Assembly: GCA_027604505.1 (NCBI GenBank)
Contig: JADIIX010000030.1
Span: 1-64,000 of the forward strand
Reading direction: 5' to 3'
Origin: Gonapodya sp. JEL0774
Lineage: Eukaryota; Monoblepharomycota; Monoblepharidomycetes; Monoblepharidales; Gonapodyaceae
DNA: 64,000 nt
Each line of letters opens with the position of its first letter. Positions within the stretch are counted from its first letter, which is position 1. Both the position numbers and the translations under genes were made by a program. The notes below the pieces were generated by a model. That model saw only the letters and a list, made by a program, of their open reading frames with translations. It did not search any database and was not told the DNA's origin. Below, in pieces: positions 23,564 to 34,500 of the stretch.

Positions 23564-25744
23564 TCATTGCATCTTCAGAACACCCGTCTTGAATAAGGTA
23601 ACTATTCCTATAACAGCTACCAGACCCAGGATTTGCATAATGTCCCACGAAGAGACTCCAGGGAGAATAGTAATGAATGCCCATCGCAACAAGCCGAATT
23701 CGAGCACAGAAAGCATCAAAAGAAGGGCAAGGTCTCTGAGCTTGGGCCGCATTGGAAGCCGCAACTCAATAATATCGTCTCTTTGAAGTCCCATGCTTTC
23801 AATAGCATCACGAAACACAACCTTTGCTCCCGCTCCATCTGGGATTTCTGAAGCTAGCCCAGATTGAAATGCGTCACAAACTCTCTCTGTCCGTTGTCGG
23901 TCACCCACCAACACGTCACTGGGTTGAAAACGTCCACACCGGAAAAAGTCATCCATAATGGCATCTTTCTCCATATATCGATCACGCAGCCAGTTGGTAA
24001 AAGTGCTGTAATCCACCGCTTCAGTTGAGTCTGTCAACTCTTCAAGCAAATGGTTCCTTTCCTTTTCCTCCACTTTCAAGAATTGGAGTCTTGTTTTCAT
24101 TGGATCTGAGTCCAGTAACACGTCGCCACCAGACTGCGAGGACACAAACTTAACGTCACTCGCTGACGTGGCTGGGGTCGATTCCAACGGGATGCCAGCC
24201 ACTGAATCTTCACTCGACCCTGACCCATGAGAGTCGATAGTAAAAGTAGAGATATTCCCATGCCCAAGCAGTTGTTTGCGGAGAATAGCCGCACTAGGGC
24301 GATGATTCAAGCCACTGGGTGAGGGCTTTCGAAAACAAGGTGCGGAAGACGAATCGAGTGGGTTATCATTTCCAGGTAGTGGAACCTCTTTCAGTCTTGC
24401 CGGCATAGACCCAATCCCCGGAATATCACAGAGCGCAAATCTTCGTATTGCCAAGTGCACCTCTTTAGGACCTTTCCCATTTATAAATGTGTTTGAAAGA
24501 TGGTACTTGTAGTAGGGTAGCTGTCTTCCGTTTGCAACATAGGTTGCCTCTCCCCCGACGGAAGAGGTACCAGGGTACCCTATAGTGAAGTCGTAGAGAT
24601 AAGGAACATCAATGGGGGAGACGTGACGGAGAATGTGAAAAAGTCTGACGAGAAAGAGACAGAATATTATAATCAGTTATTGATAGGTGAATCACAGCAT
24701 TTCCTCACCCGGTTGAGCGAGGTAGCAAGACATTTTGATATGGATAAGGTAGTCCCATCTTCTTTGCGTACTCTCTTGATCCATCCACAGTGTTCTTGAT
24801 AAAAATATTCCGTGAGGGGTGGAAGGGGGGGTTGAGGTGATGTGATGTGAGATGGGGGCACAGGTGATGTGATGTTGAAGTGATGTTGAGTTGATACGTT
24901 TTCGTGATACCATTCACCCACTTTCACCATGACTGTTCCTTCTGGGAATATGAGCAGCCACAGCGGCAGCCCCGAGTCCCCAGCTATTAGAGTTAAATGC
25001 CGTTGAAGCACGGTCCTATCCAGGGACCACTTTCGGTGAAGCTTGAGCGGGAGTCACCTTGAGTGTGGAAGATAATACTTGCCAACAATGTCACTTACAA
25101 ATATAAACTCAAAAAAATACATTCCCCAGCCGAGTACCGGTATCCACCTGAGCGGTGCTTTCAATGATATTTTGATATCTCCATGGTGTCCACAGTGGTA
25201 AGCAAGAATCCAAAGGTACCACCAGTCGGCATACTAATGACATGAAATCGACGAGTTCATAAAAGCTTAAATTCCCATGTGGCATCAAGAAACTAGAACC
25301 AACTGCTCCCACAGTACCATTTGATGATTTGCAATTATGATCGCCTTTTTCTCTGCCAACAGATCCTGCCAAACAGAACGTTCGACTGTCACCACAAGGT
25401 CCGCAGGCGCTAGGAGCGATGAAAGTAGTGCCAGAAGGACACCGAAGAGCTTCTGTATGTTAATTTGTGATTTGCGATATCCGACGCGGGAGACGGTGAG
25501 AAGAATCAGGGGTGGATACTGAAGAATCTGGATTACTATTGCCTTCAGAATTAAATGAATTGCTGTGAGCCACTGCAGGCCAGTTGGACGCAGAGCTTCC
25601 ACTCACAAAAATGAACAGAAACGATGAAAGGACGGCCTGCCGAGCAAGTCGGAGGGTCCAAACTCGGAATGCTGGTGGACTCTCATCTTGCTCCCACGGT
25701 GGAGCCATGTCCGTCCGGCCGGTTAGATCCTTTGGGGGTGCCAT
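23564..25744 (-). CDS. Membrane-bound lysophospholipid acyltransferase (AGPAT/LCLAT family)
   Basis: Several exons reconstruct a PlsC-type acyltransferase. The acceptor-side catalytic motif NHQM|YADWWYLW (H-x4-D) is restored across an intron. Next come APLRWIPVLGWGMYFFEFIF, RKWSLDRTVLQRH, the FPEGT motif, NTVDGSREYAKKMGLP and NVLLPRSTG, all in the order seen in 1-acyl-glycerol-3-phosphate and lysocardiolipin acyltransferases. N-terminal hydrophobic segments and a C-terminal pair (LALLLMLSVLEFGLLRW; ILGLVAVIGIVTLF) anchor it in a membrane, probably the ER. A Ser-rich cytosolic insert precedes the last helices. The likely start is ATG 25744 or 25708 (both MAPP). A tentative 34-base intron (25573-25606) is needed to link the first exon. 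Confidence 0.85.
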
Positions 25745-25991
25745 ATACGTCCGATATGTTATGTAATTGATGACGTCCAGGCGGTATGCAGGCAACGACC
25801 GCTGTATCATGTGGGTTTTACACTGCGTGCCGTCCACAGCCCGCAGACCCCGTCCGCCTCCCGACTGATTATATCCGCCGCCATTTTCCTCGCATTTTCT
25901 CGGAAAATCAGAACCTGTATATACACATAGTCCCCTATACTAGAACAGGACAAAGTCATGTGAATTATGCATTTGTACAAATATGATGCTC

Positions 25992-26874
25992 TCAAGTCTT
26001 CACTTGGGTTTTCAGTTTCTCAACCTCTGCTTCTTTCGCCGCCAAACTCATTTTCTTCGTAATCTATGGAACGCAATGGTATGAGTTCCTAAGACAAACA
26101 ATAAGATCTCATCCACTCTGAACACGTCACCTTGTTCGGCTGGTAATACAGCACGATAAGGTATCGTCCTGTGACGTTGAACCCGTTCAAGTGTTCGCAC
26201 GCGGTTTTCGCGTCGAATATGTCCTGAGAGCAGAAGAATTAATGGCACCCAGCAACATTGCATAGGTGTGATCACGGTCACGGACAAATTTCCATTCAGG
26301 CAGGTGTGGATTGAACCTCGCAGACCCGACACTGAAGAACAAAGCTTACGTCAAAAACAACAAATGCGGTTCCTTTTGTATCAGCTGCTGTTCCAATTCG
26401 AATTTGTCTTCCGAGCCCGTGAGAACAATTGGTGAATGCTTCACAGTGCCTGTTCAGATGAGCCGCTGGACTAAAGACTCACCTTATTGAGCCATACTTT
26501 CCGAAAAGGTCATACATTTCTTCACTCGTTATTTTGTAAGGGAGGTTTCGAACAAACAGTGCGCGGTTGACTGCAGATATGAGTGAACAGCACGTTTGCC
26601 GCAGTTCGCGCACAAGTGGTTACGATCCAGAGTCAGTGGCAGTTTGCGGAAGTGCAGCAGTGATTAGTTATTGCAAGATGGAATAAGTAATATTGCGAGG
26701 CCTAAGACTCCGATTCATCCTGCCCTGTGGGCGAACTCACCTTCTGGAGGAAGTCTAGGTTTCCCGACGAAAAGTAAACGATTGAAAATTTCAAAGTAGT
26801 TTCCTCTATAAGCAGGATAGCTAGCCATGATGCGCGTACCTCACATTTGCGCGACCTTTCGCAGCGAGGGCCAT
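25992..26874 (-). CDS. SF3B6: Splicing factor 3B subunit 6 (SF3b14/p14), RRM protein
   Basis: A short first exon (26874-26840, [11 protein letters not shown]) is followed by an LPPE exon and by exons encoding [59 protein letters not shown] then [11 protein letters not shown], and a basic tail ending KTQVKT. This aligns along its length with human SF3B6 (VNRILYIRNLPYKI..., DIFDAKNACDHLSGFNV...). The RRM keeps RNP2 (LFVRNL) and RNP1 (GTAFVVF). The protein of about 120 residues sits in the U2 snRNP SF3b complex next to the branch-point adenosine. Five or six small exons for 120 residues is dense. The first exon replaces a more obvious downstream ATG that would put intron sequence into the protein. 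Confidence 0.95.
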
Positions 26875-27038
26875 CGAGTCTCAATCTGGAAGTCAAGAAG
26901 TTGGTTTTCACCGAACAACTGGCACAAGAGACTCGAACTCCAACCAAATTCACTTTCGCAATACTTCAAAAAAATATTGGTCTTGCAAGCAGAAACTTGA
27001 AACAAAATGAACTTTTAACGTGTCAAACCCGCACTTCG
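26875..27038. promoter_or_regulatory. Short bidirectional promoter, SF3B6 / GH47
   Basis: Only 164 bases separate the divergent ATGs of SF3B6 and the mannosidase, so both genes must be driven from this stretch, or one 5' UTR overlaps the other gene. It is AT-rich around 26940-27020. Confidence 0.6.
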
Positions 27039-30000
27039 ATGGATTGGAAATCGGAGATGGCAGATGGTCTCCCAAGATCGCAGTCGGTGATGTCCAGAAA
27101 GCCAACAGGCGGCTCGGATGTCTCTATAGACGTCGAAGAAGCGAAATCAGACTTTGCGAAAGGGCTACTGCGTGCTCACGAGAATCCACCACTCTCGAAC
27201 GGATTCCGATTCCGTAAGCTCTTTCAACCACGAACTTGGTCGAGGGTTGTGCTATTGCTCTTTGCATTCGTGATGGGGTGTGTGACTTGGGAACTTCTCA
27301 ATCCTGCAAGACGGACTTCCTTGAACCTACAAGGCTCACTAGGCAGGTCCTGGGGCTTTCTCACCCCGGACGATGTGAAGAGCTCAGAACAGTTGTCAGG
27401 TTCTAGCAATCTATTCTTGAGCCATGACTTTCCCCTCAAGTCTCCACCTGTGAACGGTCCAGAAAATCTATTCCACCCGTTCCATCACCTACCCGACCCC
27501 GGGCCTGACACCGTCGCTCTGGAACAGATTCGGAGAATGACTAGGCATGCTTGGAGCAACTACTATTCACTCGCAGGTGGTTGTGATGAGCTGAAACCAG
27601 TGACTAAACTGTGCCGGAACTGGAGCGGCGACAACCCAACATTAATGACACCCATCGACAGCTTGGGGACTCTTTGGATCATGAATTTGAAGGACGAATT
27701 TGAGGAGGCTAAAGAATTGGTCCAAAAATGGAACGTGACTGGCGTAAGTTATCGTTTATATGAACGCATTCTGGAGAGAACAGCTGGTGCACAGATTTCG
27801 TTTGTTAAGAAACCCCTTTTCGTTACGTTGCTTGCTTGACGCTTCAATCACATAGCTCACTTCCCTTTTTGTTTTCGTATCTTGCCGTTTCAGCCCATAC
27901 GCGCGAGTTTTTTCGAGACGGTCATCCGTGTACTTGGAGGTCTCCTCTCAGCGCATGATCTCACTGGTGATCATATGTTCCTCGAAAAAGCGGTGATCTT
28001 TGCTACACGCGCAGAACAAGCTTTCGATCCTCTAACAGGCTTACCGGGGTCAACATTCAACATGCAGAGCTCGTCAGACGAAGCCGAACGCACTGCCCGT
28101 TCCAGTTCTGCTGCAGCACAGCTGGATACCACAGCCGAAGCCGACTTGGACGACCCTGTGCTCAGCCGTTTGCGTCACCCAGATGCTCCTTATTCAGGAG
28201 CCCACCTATCTCTCGCCGAGGTTGGAACTTTTCAGCTGGAGATGTCATACCTTGCAGACGTCACTGGAGAGGAGCGCTGGCTGCGGTATGTCGAACGATG
28301 TAATGATTATCTCTACAAAATGTCCAGAACACGAACCTGGGGGGAGGTTTGGGCAGCGGAAAAGGTATGGCTGACTAGTGAGGGCAAAAGTCCGGACATC
28401 GACTTTGGCTCTCGATATGAGGACCCACCGGATTCCATCGATATCCATCCTTCTTCTCCACAAGTGCCAGGTCTCTGGTCCACATCAGTCGTTGCCGGTG
28501 CCCATGCGATTTATCCGGGCCGCTATACAGTAGGAGGGAGCGTCGACTCATTTTACGAGTACCTGCTTAAACAGTGGATATATTTCGGAGGTGAAATGGA
28601 GCCGCGGTCAGCTTACCTCCGTGAGATGTATATGGAGACAGCAAGTTCGGTGTTGCGCTACATGGCTGTATCTGAGCGTGTGCCTGGACGCTGGGAGGAC
28701 AGTCGCCCACTCATGAGGGTTAAAGGCTGGCCCGCAATTCGTACCGTACCTCGCACGAAGCGCCCGGGGAGCAAACCAATTGTTGCACACAACGGAATTC
28801 CAAACTCTCCGCCGACTTCAGATTGGTGGAGTAAGCTGATTGATAATGTGGAGCCACAAGTGTCCGTTGACGTTGAACACACTGGGGACGGGGCGAATGA
28901 TGAACTAGAAAGCAACACCACCTCTTCCGCTCCCATTGGGGAAGCGGTGGATGCGGAAGGAATACCGACATTTTCTCCCAAAAGGAACATGAAACGGCGA
29001 TCTGTTTATTCTGAGGACACTGAATCTAATGGACCCCAGTCGATGCTCAAATTGTTTAACTCGGACCAAGAAGAGGATCCTCGGGGATGGTGGGATGGGA
29101 TTTCTCTCGGTGTCGATGAGCGAACTTATCCCAACAAGTATGGTGAGTCAAACGTGATCAATGTTTATTCATTAACACTTACTGGTATGGAGATGTAATG
29201 CACTCGGTTTTACAGAAAGCCCAGCGCGGGGTGGCCCTCACGGAGGATTCGGTGCTCAATCTCCAAAAATCGAAGATTTTCTTCCTTCACCTAACTCCGC
29301 GAAAATCACTTCCATGACTGGGGGTTCTGAGACGACCACAGCACTTCATGATGAGTCAACAACTGAGTGTCCTGCGTGCCCGGTCTGTCGGGCGTGCCCA
29401 CAGCCAAAAGTTGCTCCTACTCCATTTGTTTACAGTAAGACCCGCTATTTCTATGAAGCACCGGCCTTTCCGCTCAGGGACAGTGGCAATGGTGCTGTAC
29501 ATAGCTACATTGCACAACTAGACTCCGTCGGAATGCTGGAACATAATATGGAACACCTGTCCTGCTTTATTGGTGGAATGTTTGGTCTAGGTGTCGTCTC
29601 GGGGGCAGTCCAAAATGAGACGTAAGTCTACCGTTTTATCGGTTCACGTACTCGCTTGACCGTCTAATTTGACGCAGAGAGCGCCAGCGGCACACAGCTT
29701 GGGCGCAATCTATCACGGAGACCTGTGCAAAATCGTACTTCGATAGCCCGACGGGTCTTGGACCAGAGGTATTCTCGCCTCAGAGACAACCAATAGCAGC
29801 AGCATTGGGGGGTCGTGAATACAATTTGCGTCCTGAAACTTTGGAATCTATATTTTACATGTGGCGTTATACTCATGACCCGAAGTGGCGGCGAATGGGA
29901 TGGAGAATTCTAGAAGCGCTTGAGAGGTGGTGTAGAGTCCGACATGGATACTCTGCGGTGAAGGACGTTGCAGTGGAATGGTCTAAAGGGCAGGCTATTG

Positions 30001-30306
30001 TGCGGAAGGACACGATGGAAAGCTTTTTCATAGCGGAAACGTTGAAGTATCTTTATCTGCTGTTTTCAGCAGACGATGTGATACCTCTAGACAGATACGT
30101 TTTCAACACCGTGAGTTCGCAATCCACTAGTTCCAATTTTCCAGCTGTTTATTGGTTGGCGCTATTCAATCCAGGAAGCGCATCCACTCACACAACGTGC
30201 ACACTTGGGAGACCGCCTTAAATTGAATTCTCGAGCACCAAGCCAGACACCGAAGAAGATTTTTGACGTACCACCCTTGTATCCACCAAGCGCCTTCTTT
30301 GAGTAG
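27039..30306 (+). CDS. Class I alpha-1,2-mannosidase, GH47 family, with large insertions
   Basis: Exons 27039-27743, 27894-29142, 29216-29621, 29678-30110 and 30175-30306 keep phase and give 974 residues. Residues about 60-80 (VVLLLFAFVMGCVTWELL) form a signal anchor, so this is a type II membrane protein with a lumenal catalytic domain that trims mannose from N-glycans. Family motifs are GGCDELKPV, DSLGTLWIM, FFETVIRVLGGLLSAHDLTG, GLPGSTFN, GEVWAAEKVW, GSVDSFYEYLLKQWI, MEHLSCFIGGMF, LRPETLESIFYMWR, DTMESFFIAETLKYLYLLF and the terminal YVFNTEAHPL. The protein is much longer than usual (about 550-650). The extra length is a polar segment (about 580-700) plus a CPACPVCRACP cluster just before the domain resumes. 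ER versus Golgi location is not decided. Confidence 0.93.
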
Positions 30307-30663
30307 TGGCTGCTCCTGAAGAAGATCACGGAAAAATTGAAAACAGATACCCACCTGGTTACATCTCTACCTCAACGCCTTTGCGAAATTACTTTCAGCC
30401 ATCGACTTAGTTGCATCTGGGGAGCAGCACAGTGGTTGATGCTTGCCTTTCCGAAGAGGAGTCTACCCATTTGACTTTGAAACAATGACTTCCCACTTAT
30501 CTTGTACTTATGCACACACAAGTGGATGGTAACATTTTTTCTCCTATGCAATTCTACTCATGTAAATGGAATATATTTGGAAATGGACTATTTTTCTTGC
30601 ATATCCTCAGAAAATCATGAACAATGTTTTCGATGAATCTGAAATGAAATACTGAAGCATTGA
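30307..30663. other. Convergent intergenic region, GH47 / HAM1-like
   Basis: These 357 bases lie between two convergent stop codons. The sequence is AT-rich around 30530-30650, consistent with two 3' UTRs. No gene is seen. Confidence 0.55.
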
Positions 30664-33600
30664 TCATCGGCCCACCGAGTACTTGGTTGATCTCGGAGAG
30701 TCACGTCTTCCCTCTTCACCCATTGATGACTCAATATATCTCGCATGCTTCTTCTCGGATTCTTGCTTGTTGAAACGACGGCTACCGCCACTCAATCCAA
30801 GGGAGTTTACGAAGCGGTTCATAGCTCCTCTTGCGGTTGCCACATCTCCTAGTCCCATGCTCCCCGAAGCAATATTACTCTTGAGATTTGTTATCTGCGC
30901 ATCAATGTAATTGACCCAATCACGTATCGTGATATCGACTGTTTTTTGAATCTGAGTACGAACAAGTTGATGGATCAATGGTGAGAACATCGTGTAGAGA
31001 GCTCTACCAAGAAATATCAAGGAGATTATTCTCAAGATTTCCTCACACTGTTGAGGACGCATTCTCACTCATGTTTCTCCCCCCTTATATCAATCCGAAG
31101 ATCATCAACGTGTGTACGAATGCGGCGCACAAAGAGGGTGCGCTTTGGATCGTCCTTCTCCAGGCCGAGTTTCAGGAGAACAGAAATACCCTGGCCCCCA
31201 ACCTGCAGATTATGCATCAATCACAGAGGTAGCAACTTGAAAACTTCTCTCGCGTAGAATGATCCGCCACTTACAAGCATACTCAAGACACCATGATCAG
31301 ACATCCTTGGAAAGCCTTTCTTCCGCTTAAAATAGAAAGGAACATCTCTGATGTCCGCGAATATTTGGTAGAGGTTGAGGGTAATGTGGCTGAAGATAGG
31401 GATCAGTTTGGCGCTAATTTCAAAGTGATCATCACTCATGAGGCGGTTGCTGTGCCCACCTATTGAAGCTTGATTCCAAACTCTTTCTGAGACCCATAAC
31501 AACCGCGTTTTTCATCTACCAGATGCGAAAAGCTAATTCGTCCCGGGACGTCTGAAGCAAGCAACAAATTCCATCAAACCTTGACTTCCAAGACATTGGG
31601 TAAAAAGTTATCTGAGGTGATTATCAGATCCTCCATTATGACGTGGTATTGATCATCATTGTGTTCAATCCGCGAAATGGGGATGTACTTGACTTGATCA
31701 AACAAGAGAGGGAGGATAACAGTTGCAAAATCCCTGATGAGGTCCGGCTTGAACGTGTAGCCACCATTCCTAATTGTCGATCATAAAGATCAGTAATGTG
31801 CGATGATAGATGCATTGTGTAAAAAGTCAACTCACTCATCCAGAAAAGTGTCGCGAGTGATCCTGCGAATATCATCTGCGAAGTCTCTGGTAACGGTGTC
31901 GGATTGAAGCTCATGCATGAAATCACGAATTACCCCGAGTAGATTTGTCGTGTCGTTTTTGTAGCTCTCAAATAAGATCGCGCGGCCTCTGTTGATGATT
32001 TCAGATCCTTTGCGAACATAATCAGAGTTTGAGAGATAAGATGGCTCCTCCAGTGAACGGTAGACGAACACTCGGAGATCACGCAAGTAGTCGCGGAGGT
32101 AAAAGTCTCTCGGGGCGCAAACATCATAAATCTCCATCAAGCAAGGACAAAACATCTGCTTAACTTGTATTTACCTTCAGCAACGTGTCTCGAAAACTCC
32201 TTGAGCTGGTCAAGGATAGGATCGAGTGATTGTCCATTTGCGAACTTCTCTACAAGACTCTGGGAAACATTCGTGTGAGAATCGAATATTAAACAATGCC
32301 ACTCGGCCTCACCTTTAACTCATACTCAGCAGCTAAGAGGTTGGCATCCTTCCTGGCCCTTTTCGCAGCTTTGCTCGAGATGGATCTTCCCACTTTCCCC
32401 GACACCTCTGCCAATCGTTCCACCATTTCAAGCAGATACTTGATGGAAGAGTGATACTCCTCATTTCCAGACAGATCTTCACAGATCTTGCGGAACCGCT
32501 CAACGAGCTGTCTCCTCCTGTCAATCGACAAACGTTCTCCAATTACGTCCGCAGCATCATCAACAAGCGAGCGATAATCTTCAGGCAGAGACTGCCGTAA
32601 TGCATCACGATTGGAGGGTGCCTCGTAGTCTTTCTTGGATGATGCTCTTCCGGTGGTGCGGACGTCAGAGTTTTCGTCATCGTCGTAATCCCTTGTTTGG
32701 CGTTGGGAGAAGTAGCGGCCTTGATCTTCACGCTCCTAGAATTACGCACACGTAAGCATGATCCATACAAAGCTCTCAAGAGAAAATCTTCTCACCAGAT
32801 GAGATCTTGGCTCATCATCTCTAGTTGTTACGCGAACGCGTTCCGAAGTGACGAACGGTGGCCCAACTGAGGGAACCTCTACATCGACCTCACCCCCATC
32901 GGTTTGGATTGACGTTGGCTCATAGAATGAGTATGAATATCTGGTAGAAGAGTTGATGTAGAATGATCGTCACGGGGACTGCAAGGCACTCACTCTCGGA
33001 AACCTCCCGGATCTCTCTCAAGATCCTCCTCATTGCTGTAGATTGACTCGTATCTGCTATCCCTTGTGTAAGTGTGTTCCCTATCACGACGGCGATCACC
33101 GCGCACCTCACGATCGCTGTATCCATCGCGATCTTCGTTATCGCGATCTCTCGTCCGAAGACCTGCTCGATTTCGATCTATTCCGTACGCGTCCTCGTTC
33201 TGCAAATCACTGCGAGCTCGTTCACGACGTTTCTCTGAAAATCCCACTAACACATCTTGAAAGAGCTCTGAAAAATCGAGCAGAAGCTCCCGGAACTCGT
33301 TGTTCGTCACGAGAAGGCGAGCGATAGTGCTTGCTGCCGAGAAGCCTGTTCGCAGCCGAGAGAAAAGAATTAAAACGATGACACACGTTAAGAATATCCC
33401 AACCTCACCTTCCCGCGCTGCTTGACCTACTGATGGACTCCCTTCGTACAGGGTGGATCGAACTCGAGCATCTAGGGTAAGGTATGAACGAGTGAGCAGA
33501 ATCATCTGGAGTGCCTGAGAATGCAAGCAGCAGAAAAAAACCTTGAGCCGATATGGTTGCCATCCGTGAGTGGAATATGAAGGATTGGATATCCTCATCC

Positions 33601-34160
33601 GAATTTTTGTCATCAATGACTCGTTTCAGGGATCGCAAAACTCTAAAAAAATCATCCAGTACTACGTTTCCATCCTGAGATAACATGTAGCGAGAATTCT
33701 CTAAGTTGCGCGAGGTTTGGAGACGGTCAATGATAGATTTCAGTTGCTGATTGGTAGGAAGCTTCCCCTCGTGGAAGGCTTGGATCGCGTCGAAAATTCT
33801 CAACAGGCGCGACATTGTCATCGTTAAAGCTCGACCATGTGCAAGAGTATGAACAGACGCTAACCTGAGTTTTCTCTTCACATCGGCTCTCTTCTCTGAA
33901 TGTGCGACAATGGTGGGCGACCGATAGAACTGAGGAGCTGTTCGTGCAGTAGCTCCGCCTGGAGATTGAAACGATACAAGGTATAGAAACGGCGATGACA
34001 AGAGTGATGAACGCATATGTGCACATGTACCTCCAAGTTGTCGTGCGGCATCGTCTGCAGAAGGTTGTTGCTTTTCGAAAAGCTAGCGGATCAAAAAATC
34101 CTTCAACATCCTTCAACAAGGAGAAAAGAGTATCGTGTTGAACTAACTGACCTTGTTCAT
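30664..34160 (-). CDS. HAM1-like / DUF5923 family protein, probable BPI-like lipid-binding fold
   Basis: Many small exons encode one protein. The first exon is only MNK (ATG 34160), spliced to LFEKQQPSADDAARQLGG, then ARTAPQFYRSPTIVAHSEKR. The core segment IFDAIQAFHEGKLPTNQQ, with NVVLDDFFRVLRSLKRVIDD and FIFHSRMA, is the hallmark of fungal HAM1-type N-terminal domains. An Arg/Asp-rich disordered stretch (NRAGLRTRDRDNEDRDGYSD) follows around 33050-33200. The C-terminal half (ISAKLIPIFSHITLNLYQIF, a VDDLRIDI region, then LIHQLVRTQIQKTVDITIRD) has the alternating pattern of BPI-like tubular domains. A lipid-handling role is an inference. The stop at 30664 follows a basic Ser-rich tail. Exon limits in the middle were not all resolved. 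Confidence 0.75.
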
Positions 34161-34500
34161 CGTTGGAGCTTTCAAATGTTGCGTTTCATGGGGGGTTATT
34201 CAATAGTACAGTTGCTTTTTAGAAGCACGCCGCATGAATGACGTCACCTTACCGTGGGAACTAAATTCAATATTGACGTCAATTATCGAGGTGGCACTTC
34301 ATAACCGCGATCATGGTGAAGTCGTGGCAACTCAAAGTTCAAAGGTTTCACTTGTTGGTGTCAAATCAGATTCGAAAGGCCCACTCGTGGTTGTTCGTAG
34401 CTCGATAATCTCGATATGGCGAGCAACAAATTCTCATTCGGGTTTGATTGGAATTACATGTGCTGTTCTACTAAAAGAAAATGTGTTCAACTCAAACATC
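34161..34500. promoter_or_regulatory. Promoter region of HAM1-like gene
   Basis: These 340 bases lie between the CAND1 stop and the HAM1-like start, both genes reading leftward. They should hold the HAM1-like promoter and the CAND1 3' UTR. No gene is seen. Confidence 0.5.

Noticed and set aside
26702-26830. SF3B6 start at the ATG just inside [16 protein letters not shown]
   Set aside because: This is intron sequence; the true first exon at 26874-26840 gives ANVRLPPEVNR, matching p14 exactly in pattern.
30940-31000. Possible transmembrane helix at the C-terminal end of the HAM1-like protein (IISLIFLGRALYTMF)
   Set aside because: The segment comes from an intron-containing frame (LRIISLIFLGRAL); the spliced protein goes from a VDDLRIDI region to LIHQLVRTQIQ.
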